The translations under genes and the position numbers were made by a program. A stretch of DNA of 64,000 nt from Syntrophaceae bacterium (GTDB taxonomy: Bacteria > Desulfobacterota > Syntrophia > Syntrophales > Smithellaceae). The stretch lies in contig JAGPFA010000001.1 in the NCBI GenBank assembly GCA_018056765.1, positions 1-64,000 on the forward strand, read 5' to 3'. Shown one piece after another: positions 35,912 through 44,952 of the stretch; the stretch's first letter is position 1, and every line of letters begins with the position of its first letter. Under the pieces are notes generated by a model. The model saw only the letters and a list, made by a program, of their open reading frames with translations, had not been told where the DNA came from and made no database searches.

Positions 35912-37123
35912 CTAGGCAATGATTTCAGCCGGTAGTTCGTGGCCGAGGAAGTTTATCGGGCTTGCCGTTAATCCATAAGCACCGGAATTAAAGAAGATAA
36001 TACGGTCACCCTTGTGCAGTTCACGCACGGACTGAAAATTAGTGGCAAGTATATCTTGAGGAGTGCAAAGACAGCCGGCGATATCGTAAGTTGTTGGTGT
36101 CATGTCTATGTGTTCGCTTGCTGTAAAAACGTCCATCTCGAAATTTCTTCTGACGACCTGACCCATGCCGCCGACAAGCAGATAGTGATGATGCATGCCC
36201 CCATCAACAATCAGAAAATTTTTCTTTATCCCATGCTTTCGATACAAGATGCGTGTCGCATACAGCCCGCACTCGCCCACCAGAAACCTACCCGGTTCCA
36301 CGATATAACGCGTTTGTGCAAACTTGGCATATTTACCCTCGCAAAAAAGTTCTTTCAGCCCGTCAGACAGTTGTTTTAAGTCAAGGCTTGTTTGATTGGA
36401 AAAGTAATTGATGCCCCAGCCGCCGCCAAAATTTATTTTATTAATGGGAAAAATACCAAGATCAAACGTCGCTACTGCTGTATCCAGTATCATTCGAAAG
36501 TTATCAATGAGAGCTGTGCTTGACAAAATCTGGGACCCTGCATGGACATGCAAACCGGAAAAAACCATGGTATCTGCATGTGACCGAATAAAATTCAATG
36601 CTTCTTTGATCATGGTCATGGGAATTCCGAATTGAGTATCACCGCTCATTTTTATACCTGCAGTATCCGCTGTCTGGTGAGGATTGATTCTAATACCGAC
36701 ATTCGCCTTTATACCCATCTGCCGACTGATTCGTGCAATAGTTTCTAGTTCAGGTAGACTGTCGGCGTTGATTGCTGAAATTCCATGCCGGATAGCTTCA
36801 CCGATCTCATCTTCGGACTTGGCAGGTCCGGAAAATTCTATGCGATCAGCCTTGATTTTGTGATGGCGAGCTCTTTTGAGTTCGCCCAAAGAGGCAACGT
36901 CGGCCCCGACCCCTAAGGATGACAATTCCTGCAAAATGCCAGCAAATGGATTAGCCTTTACAGCGTAATAGATCTGAAAAGACGGAGGAAGGCAACTGAC
37001 CAGATCGGTATACCTTTTATGCATGATTTTTCTAAAATAGATGTAGGCAGGCGTTGGGACCTCTTTAATGATGTGTGCGACGGCATCTTTGCCAATAATA
37101 GAATAAAATTCTTCTTTATTCAT
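35912..37123 (-). CDS. PLP-dependent decarboxylase, exosortase-locus type (Orn/DAP/Arg decarboxylase group 2)
   Basis: 403 residues, a fold III PLP enzyme. YYAVKANP places the Schiff-base lysine at K56, SGLHVHAGSQ and EPGRFLVGECG bind phosphate and substrate, and CLCTPQDILA occupies the position of the GPxCESxD motif of diaminopimelate decarboxylases. It matches the family that accompanies exosortase A loci. AAAGGA precedes the ATG, and the start overlaps the AMP ligase stop by 8 bases, so the two are translationally coupled. The amino acid used is unknown; alanine racemase shares the fold. Confidence 0.9.
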   Translation of the reverse strand: MNKEEFYSIIGKDAVAHIIKEVPTPAYIYFRKIMHKRYTDLVSCLPPSFQIYYAVKANPFAGILQELSSLGVGADVASLGELKRARHHKIKADRIEFSGPAKSEDEIGEAIRHGISAINADSLPELETIARISRQMGIKANVGIRINPHQTADTAGIKMSGDTQFGIPMTMIKEALNFIRSHADTMVFSGLHVHAGSQILSSTALIDNFRMILDTAVATFDLGIFPINKINFGGGWGINYFSNQTSLDLKQLSDGLKELFCEGKYAKFAQTRYIVEPGRFLVGECGLYATRILYRKHGIKKNFLIVDGGMHHHYLLVGGMGQVVRRNFEMDVFTASEHIDMTPTTYDIAGCLCTPQDILATNFQSVRELHKGDRIIFFNSGAYGLTASPINFLGHELPAEIIA

Positions 37124-38732
37124 GGTATTTCCTTTCCACTTCCGCTAATCTGATCTTACCTGATGGTGTGCGAGGGAAAGAGTTAACGAAGAATATTTTT
37201 GATGGAATCATATATGGCGGAAGCTTGTCCGATAAGAATGTTTTCAATTCGCTTACTGTCAGTTCCTGGTTTTCTTTTAGTTGAACTTCTGCATATATAG
37301 CTTTCCCAATGTTTTTATCAGGTATGCCGAAAACAACAGCATCCTGTATGCTTGTGTGGCGAAGAATCTGGTCAGATATCTCCTTGGGATATATTCTATA
37401 GCCTGAAGATTTAATCATCTTGTCTTTTCGTCCCTGGACGTAAAGATATCCGTCTTCATCAATTTTACCAATGTCTCCGGTAAAAACGGCCTTTTGAATG
37501 TAGGGGCTGCGTTTATTTTGATGTGGGTTGGTTCGTATTTTTCGTGCAGTTCCCCGGGCGTCTCCAATATATCCCAGCATCATCCCATCACCATAATGGA
37601 TAATTTCGCCCATTTCATTAGGGGCCGCGAGCTTACCTTTACTGTTCAAAATTGATATTTTTGTGCCTTTAACCGGCCGTCCAACAGAGAGCATTTTCAG
37701 ATGATATTCCGATGGCAGCAGGATACCGCTTCGAAATGTTTCTGATTGACCGTATGTTTTGAATATCTGTGTGCCTTGAAGTAACATACCCAAGCGTTTG
37801 AGCTGTTCCGGTGCAAGGTCGCCACCGGAAATAGTGATATAGCGAACCGATTTGATGGCTTCCAGCGACTCTTTGCTGTCAGACAGATTCAGAAATGATG
37901 CCCAGATTGCCGGTACGCCGGAGATGCCGGTGATTTGGTGTTGCTTGACTGTTGAAACAATATCGGCGGGCATCCATGAATTCAAGATAGTTAATTGCGC
38001 GCCTGTTACAAGAGCAGTAAACAACTGATTTGTTCCCACATCAAAGGAAAAGGGCAGGAGATTTAGCAAAACATCCGAACGTGTGATTCCATAATATTCA
38101 CATTCAGTAAGGGTTCGATTATAAAGGTCCTGATGTGAAATTAAAACACCCTTGGGAGTGCCGGTAGATCCGGAGGTAAATAAAGCAAGCGCAACATCGC
38201 GGGGGACAATAGCTTCTCGGATCGGTATATTGTCTTTGGGTAGAAATACTTGTGGCAACCGGCTTAAAGGGAATTTTTCGTTGATCCGGGCAATGATCTG
38301 CTCATGAAATAGCGATGTCACATCACTCGAATAGTGAGTTAAGTTAAAAGAATTTTCTTTATGATTGTATATGTCCTGCAGATTTAGTAATGCACTGTCA
38401 TCAATAAGAACGACAGGTGCTCGTGAAAGACGCGCCGTGTAGATGACCTGCTCCTGAGTTGTGCGTGGATTGAGGCTATAAAATGCTGCACCTGCTTTCA
38501 TAATACCTAGAATAGATGTTACATGATCAATGGATCTGCTCATGTAAACACCAACAAAATTGCCACTTTCAATACCTTGATCTGTCAGATAACCGGCAAT
38601 TACATCCGATCTTCTATCAAGCTCAGCAAAGCTAATCTTGGAATACTTTCCTTTGCTCCGGCAGTGAAGGACCGCTGTCTGTGTAGGGTACTTGAGGACT
38701 ATTCTCCGAAAATTATCGAGGATGATTGGCAT
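37116..38732 (-). CDS. AMP-forming acyl/aminoacyl ligase, exosortase-locus type
   Basis: 538 residues of the ANL superfamily. P-loop FTSGSTGTPKGVLISH near 190, KTYGQSE, GDIGKIDEDGYLYVQGRKDKM hinge, and catalytic lysine in TPSGKIRLAE near the C-terminus. It activates a carboxylate with ATP and should load it on the phosphopantetheine of the carrier protein whose gene ends 2 bases upstream. AGGAGAG precedes the ATG. The gene set (carrier, ligase, MBOAT, SGNH) is that of Dlt systems, where DltA plays this part. Confidence 0.92.
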   Translation of the reverse strand: MPIILDNFRRIVLKYPTQTAVLHCRSKGKYSKISFAELDRRSDVIAGYLTDQGIESGNFVGVYMSRSIDHVTSILGIMKAGAAFYSLNPRTTQEQVIYTARLSRAPVVLIDDSALLNLQDIYNHKENSFNLTHYSSDVTSLFHEQIIARINEKFPLSRLPQVFLPKDNIPIREAIVPRDVALALFTSGSTGTPKGVLISHQDLYNRTLTECEYYGITRSDVLLNLLPFSFDVGTNQLFTALVTGAQLTILNSWMPADIVSTVKQHQITGISGVPAIWASFLNLSDSKESLEAIKSVRYITISGGDLAPEQLKRLGMLLQGTQIFKTYGQSETFRSGILLPSEYHLKMLSVGRPVKGTKISILNSKGKLAAPNEMGEIIHYGDGMMLGYIGDARGTARKIRTNPHQNKRSPYIQKAVFTGDIGKIDEDGYLYVQGRKDKMIKSSGYRIYPKEISDQILRHTSIQDAVVFGIPDKNIGKAIYAEVQLKENQELTVSELKTFLSDKLPPYMIPSKIFFVNSFPRTPSGKIRLAEVERKYHE

Positions 38733-38734
38733 TT

Positions 38735-38995
38735 TTATCTCTCCTGGGAAAGTTTTGATTTTATAAAATCACAAATAAATTGAATAGTATCAAAATTGTC
38801 CAGTGTCATGTCTGCCATCGAGATAGTAATGCCGAACGCATTTTCAAGTTGTCCGACAAACGTCACAACACTTAGTGAATCGATCATGCCGCTGTCAATC
38901 AGCGAAGTATCGGGTGAAGGTTTTGCTTTTATGCCTCTTTCAAGCAGCATTTCGGTAACAAATTGAGTAACGGTTTCTTCAATCTTCTTTGTCAT
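38735..38995 (-). CDS. Acyl carrier protein (DltC-like context)
   Basis: 86 residues from ATG 38995, chosen because AGAGGG precedes it; a more distal ATG would overlap the MBOAT gene and add no conserved sequence. The phosphopantetheine serine is S40 in SGMIDSLSVV, within a four-helix acidic carrier protein. It lies between the MBOAT and AMP ligase genes, with gaps of 52 and 2 bases. It should carry the activated group to the membrane acyltransferase. Confidence 0.92.
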   Translation of the reverse strand: MTKKIEETVTQFVTEMLLERGIKAKPSPDTSLIDSGMIDSLSVVTFVGQLENAFGITISMADMTLDNFDTIQFICDFIKSKLSQER

Positions 38996-39047
38996 GATTT
39001 TCCCTCTTCTTAAGTATTGTATTGCGTGAATTCTTGTTCGTTTTGAG

Positions 39048-40484
39048 TTAAAACTGGAAATAAACAAAAGGAACGCTGTCGGTTGCGCCAAGTGTGACAA
39101 GCAAGATAAGAAGGCATGTGTATACCAGGATGCGGATGATCGGCGCTTTGGCCGGTATTTCCTGAGACCAGTTACGGTTTTTATTCACGAACAAATGGAC
39201 AAAAAACACGGCCGCTACTCCTGGCAGAATATACGGTGATATCATGTTGGTACCGTTTGGTGTCCAGAAAATTAAACGGGTAAGATAAGTACAAGCATTT
39301 GCGACTGATTCCGATCGGAAAAAAATAAGGCTCAAAAGCAAAACGCCAAGAGTCAATATATGAGAAATGAATGTCCAAGCTACTTGAAATAATCTTGAAT
39401 CTTCTAAAGAGACAAATAAATTCCATCTTTTCCAAAGCACCTCAATTGCCATTGCGACGGCATGGATTCCGCCCCATATCACAAATCCCCATCCGGCACC
39501 GTGCCATAGACCGCAAACAAGATATGTTATAATGAGGTTGCTGCATGTACGAAAGATGGGGTAAAGACTTTTCCGCCTTGCCATTTCAAGCGGAAAAAAG
39601 AGGTAATCACGGAACCAATTAGACATTGTGATGTGCCATCGACGCCAGAATTCAGTAATAGTAGCCGCTGAAAAGGGCATTTGAAAGTTTTCAGGTAATT
39701 TGTAACCTAGTAATCTTGCTGCACCTATGGCCATGTCAGAATAACCAGAAAAATCACAGTAAAGTTGAACGGTATAACCCAACAGCCCCTGAAGAAGGGT
39801 GTAAGCATCATATTGCCCTGGTGAGGAAAAAATCATATTAACATGGCTTGCAACTTGATCCGCAATGACTAATTTCTTAACAGCTCCCAACAGAATGTAT
39901 GCAAGACCGGTTTCTAAATCCAATGCAGTTATCTGAATTCTTTGCTTCAGTTGAGGAAGGAAATTGACGGCGCGTGCTATCGGACCTGACAACAGCTTCG
40001 GGAAAAAGCTGAGAAAGAGCGCGTAATCCCTGAAGCTGTGGCACGGTTTTAGTCTATTGTAGTAAACATCGATAATATAACTTACGCTGGCAAACGTAAA
40101 GAATGAGATTCCAGGTGGAGCAGTAATATTCAGTTTAATTTGAGAGGTCTTAATATTCATGATTCCAAGAACAAACCAAATGTTTTCCAGAAAAAAATTT
40201 GTGTATTTAAAAAAACCTAGAAGTCCAAGGGTAATTACTAAACTGAAGATTAATAGCCTTTTACGATGGTGTTGATTCTGTATTTGTCCGAGTTTTCGAC
40301 CTATGAAGAAATCGACAAACGTTATAAATAAAATCACAATGGCACAAGAAACACTTGAAATAAGGCAGAAAAAAATGCTGGTAACCAACAAAAACCATTT
40401 TGTTACCGTATTGTTTCGTGTCACGCAGCGCCCTAAGAGGACAAACAGGAAAAAGGCGAAGAATTCAAAAGAGGTAAAGGTCAT
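39048..40484 (-). CDS. MBOAT-family O-acyltransferase (AlgI/DltB-like)
   Basis: 478 residues with 11-12 membrane helices. The signature FWRRWHITMSNWFRDYLFFPL (about 265-285) and LWHGAGWGFVIWG with the catalytic His near 328 are both present, together with a preceding YCDFSGYSDMAIGAARLLG. MBOAT proteins pass acyl groups across the inner membrane. The start overlaps the SGNH gene stop by 4 bases (ATGA), pointing to a functional pair, as for AlgI-AlgJ or DltB-DltD. Confidence 0.94.
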   Translation of the reverse strand: MTFTSFEFFAFFLFVLLGRCVTRNNTVTKWFLLVTSIFFCLISSVSCAIVILFITFVDFFIGRKLGQIQNQHHRKRLLIFSLVITLGLLGFFKYTNFFLENIWFVLGIMNIKTSQIKLNITAPPGISFFTFASVSYIIDVYYNRLKPCHSFRDYALFLSFFPKLLSGPIARAVNFLPQLKQRIQITALDLETGLAYILLGAVKKLVIADQVASHVNMIFSSPGQYDAYTLLQGLLGYTVQLYCDFSGYSDMAIGAARLLGYKLPENFQMPFSAATITEFWRRWHITMSNWFRDYLFFPLEMARRKSLYPIFRTCSNLIITYLVCGLWHGAGWGFVIWGGIHAVAMAIEVLWKRWNLFVSLEDSRLFQVAWTFISHILTLGVLLLSLIFFRSESVANACTYLTRLIFWTPNGTNMISPYILPGVAAVFFVHLFVNKNRNWSQEIPAKAPIIRILVYTCLLILLVTLGATDSVPFVYFQF

Positions 40485-41536
40485 GGCAGACGTCCGGAAT
40501 GATCAAGGTGAGTTAAGAAAGCAGATGTCATGATCTGTTGTCCATAGTGATTAGCGTGTACAAAATCCCAGTACATGGAATTATCTTGAAGAGGCGGCAA
40601 TTTGTCTAATCGGATTAGTTTTGCCTGTGGCCATAAGCTTTGAAAATCTGCCAATTCCATTTCAAATTCATGTTTAACTTTGGCAGTTAAAAATTCCTCT
40701 TGATAGATTGGTGACACTGGCAATACAATAAAGATCAATTGGCCTTTTTGTTTAAAATTCTGAACGAGCCTCGTTAATGCCATCTTCTTGAGTCCATTGA
40801 AAGAATGCTTTCCTTGGCATGCTGCCCGTGTCAGAGCTAAACGGCGCTGAAGTCGTCCGGGAGGCCAGTCGCTTACTTTTTCTTCGAGCCCCGAGTCACC
40901 CTCCATCTTAAACCTGAAAGCTTCATCTGGCTCCGATGAGCTGCCGATTCTGGTCATTTTTTTGAGCTCATCCCGTATCCCAGTCATCACTCCGTCGGAT
41001 CGGCCTACTGTTGGAAACAGAACTCGTAGAGCTCTTGTAGGGTATTGGCTCAGGACTCTTTTATTGAAGGAGAAATCAGCCTGTACTTGCCACAAATCAC
41101 GGATCGTCTGTGTTAGTGGTACGTAATCGACTCGAAAATCGCTAAGAGCGTGTTCATTCAAATCGACGGGCGAAATGGCGATAAAAATACGTTTGATTTC
41201 TTTTGATGGCCGGGGAGAATACTCCCACTCTGAGGGGGTCTGTCCGAGTGAAGCCCAACTCTCAATTGGAGCACCCAGTATTTTTGAAATTTCGCTCCAG
41301 TCGATTGCGGAGTATGCAACTGATGAACCATATAATCTGGTTGTGGCAACACGATCATTAGCGCCATAGTTTTGGTATTTACCAGGCGATGTTGAAATTC
41401 TGAGGAAATGGACTGTAAAATGACTGATTAATGAAACAATGACTATGACAGCGCAGAAGATAAAAACTAACTGGTACCAATGTCTTGTTTTGGAAATATA
41501 ATTTGAGAAAAGAGTTAATAAAGCGTTATGTTTCAT
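40481..41536 (-). CDS. Membrane-anchored SGNH-type protein (DltD/AlgJ-like) paired with MBOAT
   Basis: 351 residues. One N-terminal membrane helix (WYQLVFIFCAVIVIVSLISH, 20-39) is followed by a periplasmic domain with LYGSSVAYSAIDW (nucleophile Ser at 71 or 72) and DFVHANHYG near the end (D324 and H327 of the Asp-x-x-His pair). DltD has the same anchor, GSS and DxxH layout. It should take the group delivered by the MBOAT partner and transfer it to the glycan. No ribosome binding site is clear; 41537-41678 upstream contains no gene and may hold the promoter. Confidence 0.85.
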   Translation of the reverse strand: MKHNALLTLFSNYISKTRHWYQLVFIFCAVIVIVSLISHFTVHFLRISTSPGKYQNYGANDRVATTRLYGSSVAYSAIDWSEISKILGAPIESWASLGQTPSEWEYSPRPSKEIKRIFIAISPVDLNEHALSDFRVDYVPLTQTIRDLWQVQADFSFNKRVLSQYPTRALRVLFPTVGRSDGVMTGIRDELKKMTRIGSSSEPDEAFRFKMEGDSGLEEKVSDWPPGRLQRRLALTRAACQGKHSFNGLKKMALTRLVQNFKQKGQLIFIVLPVSPIYQEEFLTAKVKHEFEMELADFQSLWPQAKLIRLDKLPPLQDNSMYWDFVHANHYGQQIMTSAFLTHLDHSGRLP

Positions 41537-41678
41537 GATTAATTAGGTACTTATAAATTTGAGCTGTCTAAAATTTAAAGTGAACTCTTTAAAGATAATA
41601 ATAAAGCGGGTCTCTCTTTGCAATTGCTAAATGAAGTCTAAAAAATCTGAAAAAAATTGTTGAGTTAAAAAGCATATG

Positions 41679-42758
41679 TTACTTTTTGATCTGTGAAAAT
41701 ATGGCGTCCATGATTTTTGAGGTTAAAATTATTTCACGGTAGGAAAGAGGCAGCGGTGCATTCCCTTCAATTGATTGATAGAAAGACGAAATCAATAATT
41801 TTAATCCGGCATCGTTTGGCAGATGAAAATCCCTTTTTAAAAACTTCTTAAAATTGGTTCTGAGATTTCCAAGATACTGCTTTGCATACTGAACAGGCGG
41901 TATAAAGTAGTTTAAATAACTTTTATATTCTTTATCATCAACCTTGATCACAATCTGATGATCGTCATCAACGATCAGGGAATTCCTTTTACCGTAGAGT
42001 CTTAATTGGTGCGGTACAGGTTTAATCTGTGACGAAAAAGTAAAATATGCAGTTATATTGTTTTCATCTTTAATAATTACACGAACCTCATCAATGATAC
42101 CGGTTTCACCAGCTTCCTTAAGAAAATTACTAGTGAACCCGTTAGCTATTACAGTGGGTTTATCGCCTGATAGAAATTCTGCAATTTTACTGATGCCGTG
42201 GCTTATTATATTTTGTAGTAATGAGCCGGGTAGTTTCCGCACCCAGTGGTTGTCGTCTCCCAATATTGCTTTAGCGTAGCTTATATCACCAAAATCATAG
42301 CAGTAGTGACTTTCTATGTGGACAGGCGCACCACCCAGATAACCGTTTTTTACAAGCTGTCTCATTTTAATCATTGCATGCGTAAACTGTGCATTGTGTC
42401 CGGCGGTAATTTTCAGGTTCTTTTGGTCGGCAAGCCTGATCAGTGCTTCAGCTTCCAGTGTGTCTAATGTAAAAGGTTTTTCCACATAAACATTACATCC
42501 CGAATCCAGGCACTGCTTAGCCAAAGGATAGTGGCTTGCGGGTGGGGTGGTTATATGCACCACATCCGGTTTTGTCTTATCCAGCATTTCCTGAACATCT
42601 GTAAAGCACATTTCTATATTAAAGCGCTCTGCCATTTGTCTTGCCATTAAGGGCTCACTGTCGCAAACTGCTACTATAACGGCATCAGAAATACGCTGAA
42701 TTTGAACTGCATGTTGATCGGCCATTTTGCCGCAGCCGATAATGGCAACTTTGATCAT
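41679..42758 (-). CDS. Gfo/Idh/MocA-family oxidoreductase
   Basis: 359 residues with an N-terminal Rossmann domain (VAIIGCGKMADQHA), VEKPFTL at 94-100 supplying the catalytic Lys, and a C-terminal alpha/beta domain. AGGTGA lies upstream of ATG, and the start overlaps the epimerase stop by 4 bases. It reduces or oxidises a nucleotide or glycan sugar with NAD(P); the substrate is not readable. The stand-alone protein lacks the acetyltransferase fused to the homolog at 22409. Confidence 0.9.
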   Translation of the reverse strand: MIKVAIIGCGKMADQHAVQIQRISDAVIVAVCDSEPLMARQMAERFNIEMCFTDVQEMLDKTKPDVVHITTPPASHYPLAKQCLDSGCNVYVEKPFTLDTLEAEALIRLADQKNLKITAGHNAQFTHAMIKMRQLVKNGYLGGAPVHIESHYCYDFGDISYAKAILGDDNHWVRKLPGSLLQNIISHGISKIAEFLSGDKPTVIANGFTSNFLKEAGETGIIDEVRVIIKDENNITAYFTFSSQIKPVPHQLRLYGKRNSLIVDDDHQIVIKVDDKEYKSYLNYFIPPVQYAKQYLGNLRTNFKKFLKRDFHLPNDAGLKLLISSFYQSIEGNAPLPLSYREIILTSKIMDAIFSQIKK

Positions 42759-43822
42759 TGCTTATTCACCTGAATACTTTTCATATATTTAAAAAAATTG
42801 TCCAAAGAAATATCCATCGGAATTTTGGGTTGCCAATTCAAAAGATGTTTTGCTTTCTCATTGGAGTAGTTGACACGTTTCCAATATACCTCGCATGAGC
42901 GTTTGTTAAAAACCGGCGGTAACTGGCCACCAGACCATTTAGAATATTTTTCCCATATTGTGTTGAAGAAATACCAAAGAGGGTAGGGCACAGGAATTGA
43001 CAGCATTTTTTTTACCTGCTTTTTATATTGGCGTAAAAATTGTCTGCTTGTAGGTAGATTGTCATCCGTAATATTGAATACCTCACCTTCAATGCCGGGC
43101 TGAAGTCCGGCAAGTACGATTGCCTCTGCACAATTATCAAGATATGTGAGAGGGATAGTATTTCCTAATCCCAAGTGAAGAAATATCCCGAAAGTATCTG
43201 TGCCAATCCTATCAGTAATTTTAGCTTTTCCGGGACCGAAAATGACACTGGGCCGGACAATTACATAAGGTAACTTGAATTTATTACCATATTCTATAAC
43301 AAGTTCGTCCTGTTTCGCTTTTCCATATGTATAAGCTTCAAAACGTTCTACAAATTTTGTATCAACTTGGCAGTTTTCATCCAGTATGCCGCCTTTTTTA
43401 ATATTTTGGTTGGTGTAAACTGCGATAGAGCTGATATTCACAAAACGTTTAAGTGACGTTTCCTGCAAGGCGGCATCAATTAAGTTTCTGGCTGTAACAA
43501 CGGAATTAAGAAAACACCCGGGGAAAGATTTTTCCACACCGGCGGCAAGATGATATATTATGGAAACATCTTTCACGGCGTTCTTACAGGTATTACGATC
43601 AAGTAAATTGCCCTGTATAAATTCTATGGTGCTATTCAGGCCAGAGGTGATTTTCTTTAACGCTAAAATATTATTGTCCGACCGAATAAGACATCGGATG
43701 TTTTTAAATCCGAAAAGAGAAAGAGTTTCGACTACTTTTGAGCCGACAAAACCGCCTGCGCCTGTGACGAGAATTTTATCTGAAGAGTTAATTATGTAAT
43801 TGCTATTATTTTCTGATGACAT
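42755..43822 (-). CDS. NAD-dependent sugar epimerase/dehydratase (extended SDR)
   Basis: 355 residues. The nucleotide loop VTGAGGFVGSKVVE begins near residue 17, an acidic VDTKFVERFEAYTYGKAKQDE segment carries the YxxxK catalytic pair (YTYGKAK), and VIRPSVIFGPG follows. It acts on an NDP-sugar or on a glycan alcohol. Its ATG follows the glycosyltransferase stop directly (TAAATG), so the three genes 41679-44728 form one tightly coupled transcript. Confidence 0.9.
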   Translation of the reverse strand: MSSENNSNYIINSSDKILVTGAGGFVGSKVVETLSLFGFKNIRCLIRSDNNILALKKITSGLNSTIEFIQGNLLDRNTCKNAVKDVSIIYHLAAGVEKSFPGCFLNSVVTARNLIDAALQETSLKRFVNISSIAVYTNQNIKKGGILDENCQVDTKFVERFEAYTYGKAKQDELVIEYGNKFKLPYVIVRPSVIFGPGKAKITDRIGTDTFGIFLHLGLGNTIPLTYLDNCAEAIVLAGLQPGIEGEVFNITDDNLPTSRQFLRQYKKQVKKMLSIPVPYPLWYFFNTIWEKYSKWSGGQLPPVFNKRSCEVYWKRVNYSNEKAKHLLNWQPKIPMDISLDNFFKYMKSIQVNKQ

Positions 43823-44728
43823 TTAAACACCAACGTATTTTTCATTAACCAAGTTAAAACCAAAAAAGGCGGTAACCTTCCCAATATGATCGCAAGTTTT
43901 GATCAGGTATTTCATAAAAACATGATAGCCGAAAAGCAAAGATAGGGGCAGGAAGCAGGCATATAAAGTTATTGCCAGAGACGAAAATAAAGTGCTTAAC
44001 AATTTTGATTTTGCTGCGTTAAGCGCCATTTTACCCCTCAGTAATGCACGCTTAAGTAAAACTTTTTTATCCCACCGTTGTGGTGGTATTGTTTCAAAGA
44101 CAGGCGCATCGATTGACCATATAAATATTCGACCATCAGCAATCATTCTTCTGAAAAAATCACGATCCTCGCCGCCGCTGCCAAAAGCCGGATCAAACCA
44201 GACTTGACCATCAGCGAAGATGTTTCTTTTTAACAATGCATTACCTGTGCGTGTATCTTGCCAACTCAACTCCTGGCCGGTTATGGGTTTGGGTCTGTCA
44301 AAAAAGTTACCTTTTAATACCCATTTAGGTGGTTCAATTTCAAAGTGGGGCAGTACAGGGCCAAGAATGCCATCGGCTCCATATTGTTGAATTGCTTTAT
44401 AAAGATGGAGAAGCCATTGTGTATCCGGAAATTCGTCATCATCGATTAAAGCCACATAATCACCGGAAGCATTTGCAATTGTCTTATTTCTGGCCATGGA
44501 AATGTTTTGTTCCGGCTCGCAATGGTAATTAATAGGTATAATGGATTTGGACTGCCATTCACGGATAGTTTCTCTTGCGGATTGAAGAGCATCATTGTCC
44601 ACTATAACGGCTGAATAGGTGAACAGGTTTTCGGTCACCTGAGTTTGCAGCTTATTTAATAACTTCGCAAGCAAGTGCGGTCTTTTATATGTGCAAATGC
44701 AAACTGTTATATGGTGTACTGAAGTCAT
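43823..44728 (-). CDS. Family 2 glycosyltransferase
   Basis: 301 residues. GT-A fold: VCICTYKRPHLLAKLLNKL at the N-terminus, metal site DDDEFP near 96-101, and a GSGGEDRDFFRRM acceptor loop near 193 (catalytic ED-type). One hydrophobic helix near the end (ITLYACFLPLSLLFGY) suggests membrane association. CCGGAG precedes ATG. It probably adds one sugar of the EPS repeat unit in the cytoplasm. Confidence 0.92.
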   Translation of the reverse strand: MTSVHHITVCICTYKRPHLLAKLLNKLQTQVTENLFTYSAVIVDNDALQSARETIREWQSKSIIPINYHCEPEQNISMARNKTIANASGDYVALIDDDEFPDTQWLLHLYKAIQQYGADGILGPVLPHFEIEPPKWVLKGNFFDRPKPITGQELSWQDTRTGNALLKRNIFADGQVWFDPAFGSGGEDRDFFRRMIADGRIFIWSIDAPVFETIPPQRWDKKVLLKRALLRGKMALNAAKSKLLSTLFSSLAITLYACFLPLSLLFGYHVFMKYLIKTCDHIGKVTAFFGFNLVNEKYVGV

Positions 44729-44764
44729 TATTGCTCCGGCAATTAAATATATAAATACTTTCTG

Positions 44765-44880
44765 TATGTCCTCCGCTGGCGGAGGTGGCCCGCTTTAGCG
44801 GGCCGGAGGTGGAAAAAAACAGGTTGTAAAATTGCGTGATTCCTCCCCCTGGCCCCCTCCAAAGGGGGACATTCAAAAAG
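44765..44880. repeat. Dispersed repeat unit, families A and C variants
   Basis: TCCTCCGCTGGCGGAGGTGG and GCCCGCTTTAGCGGGCC hairpins, then CCTCCCCCTGGCCCCCTCC. This copy differs from the rest (CTCCGC instead of CCCCGC on both arms, so pairing is preserved by compensation). It lies upstream of the glycosyltransferase start at 44728. Confidence 0.8.
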
Positions 44881-44952
44881 GTGGAATATTTGCCTCTTTA
44901 ATTGCCGGAGGAATAACTAGAAGAATGGGCAGGAGGCCTTGATTTTTTACCG

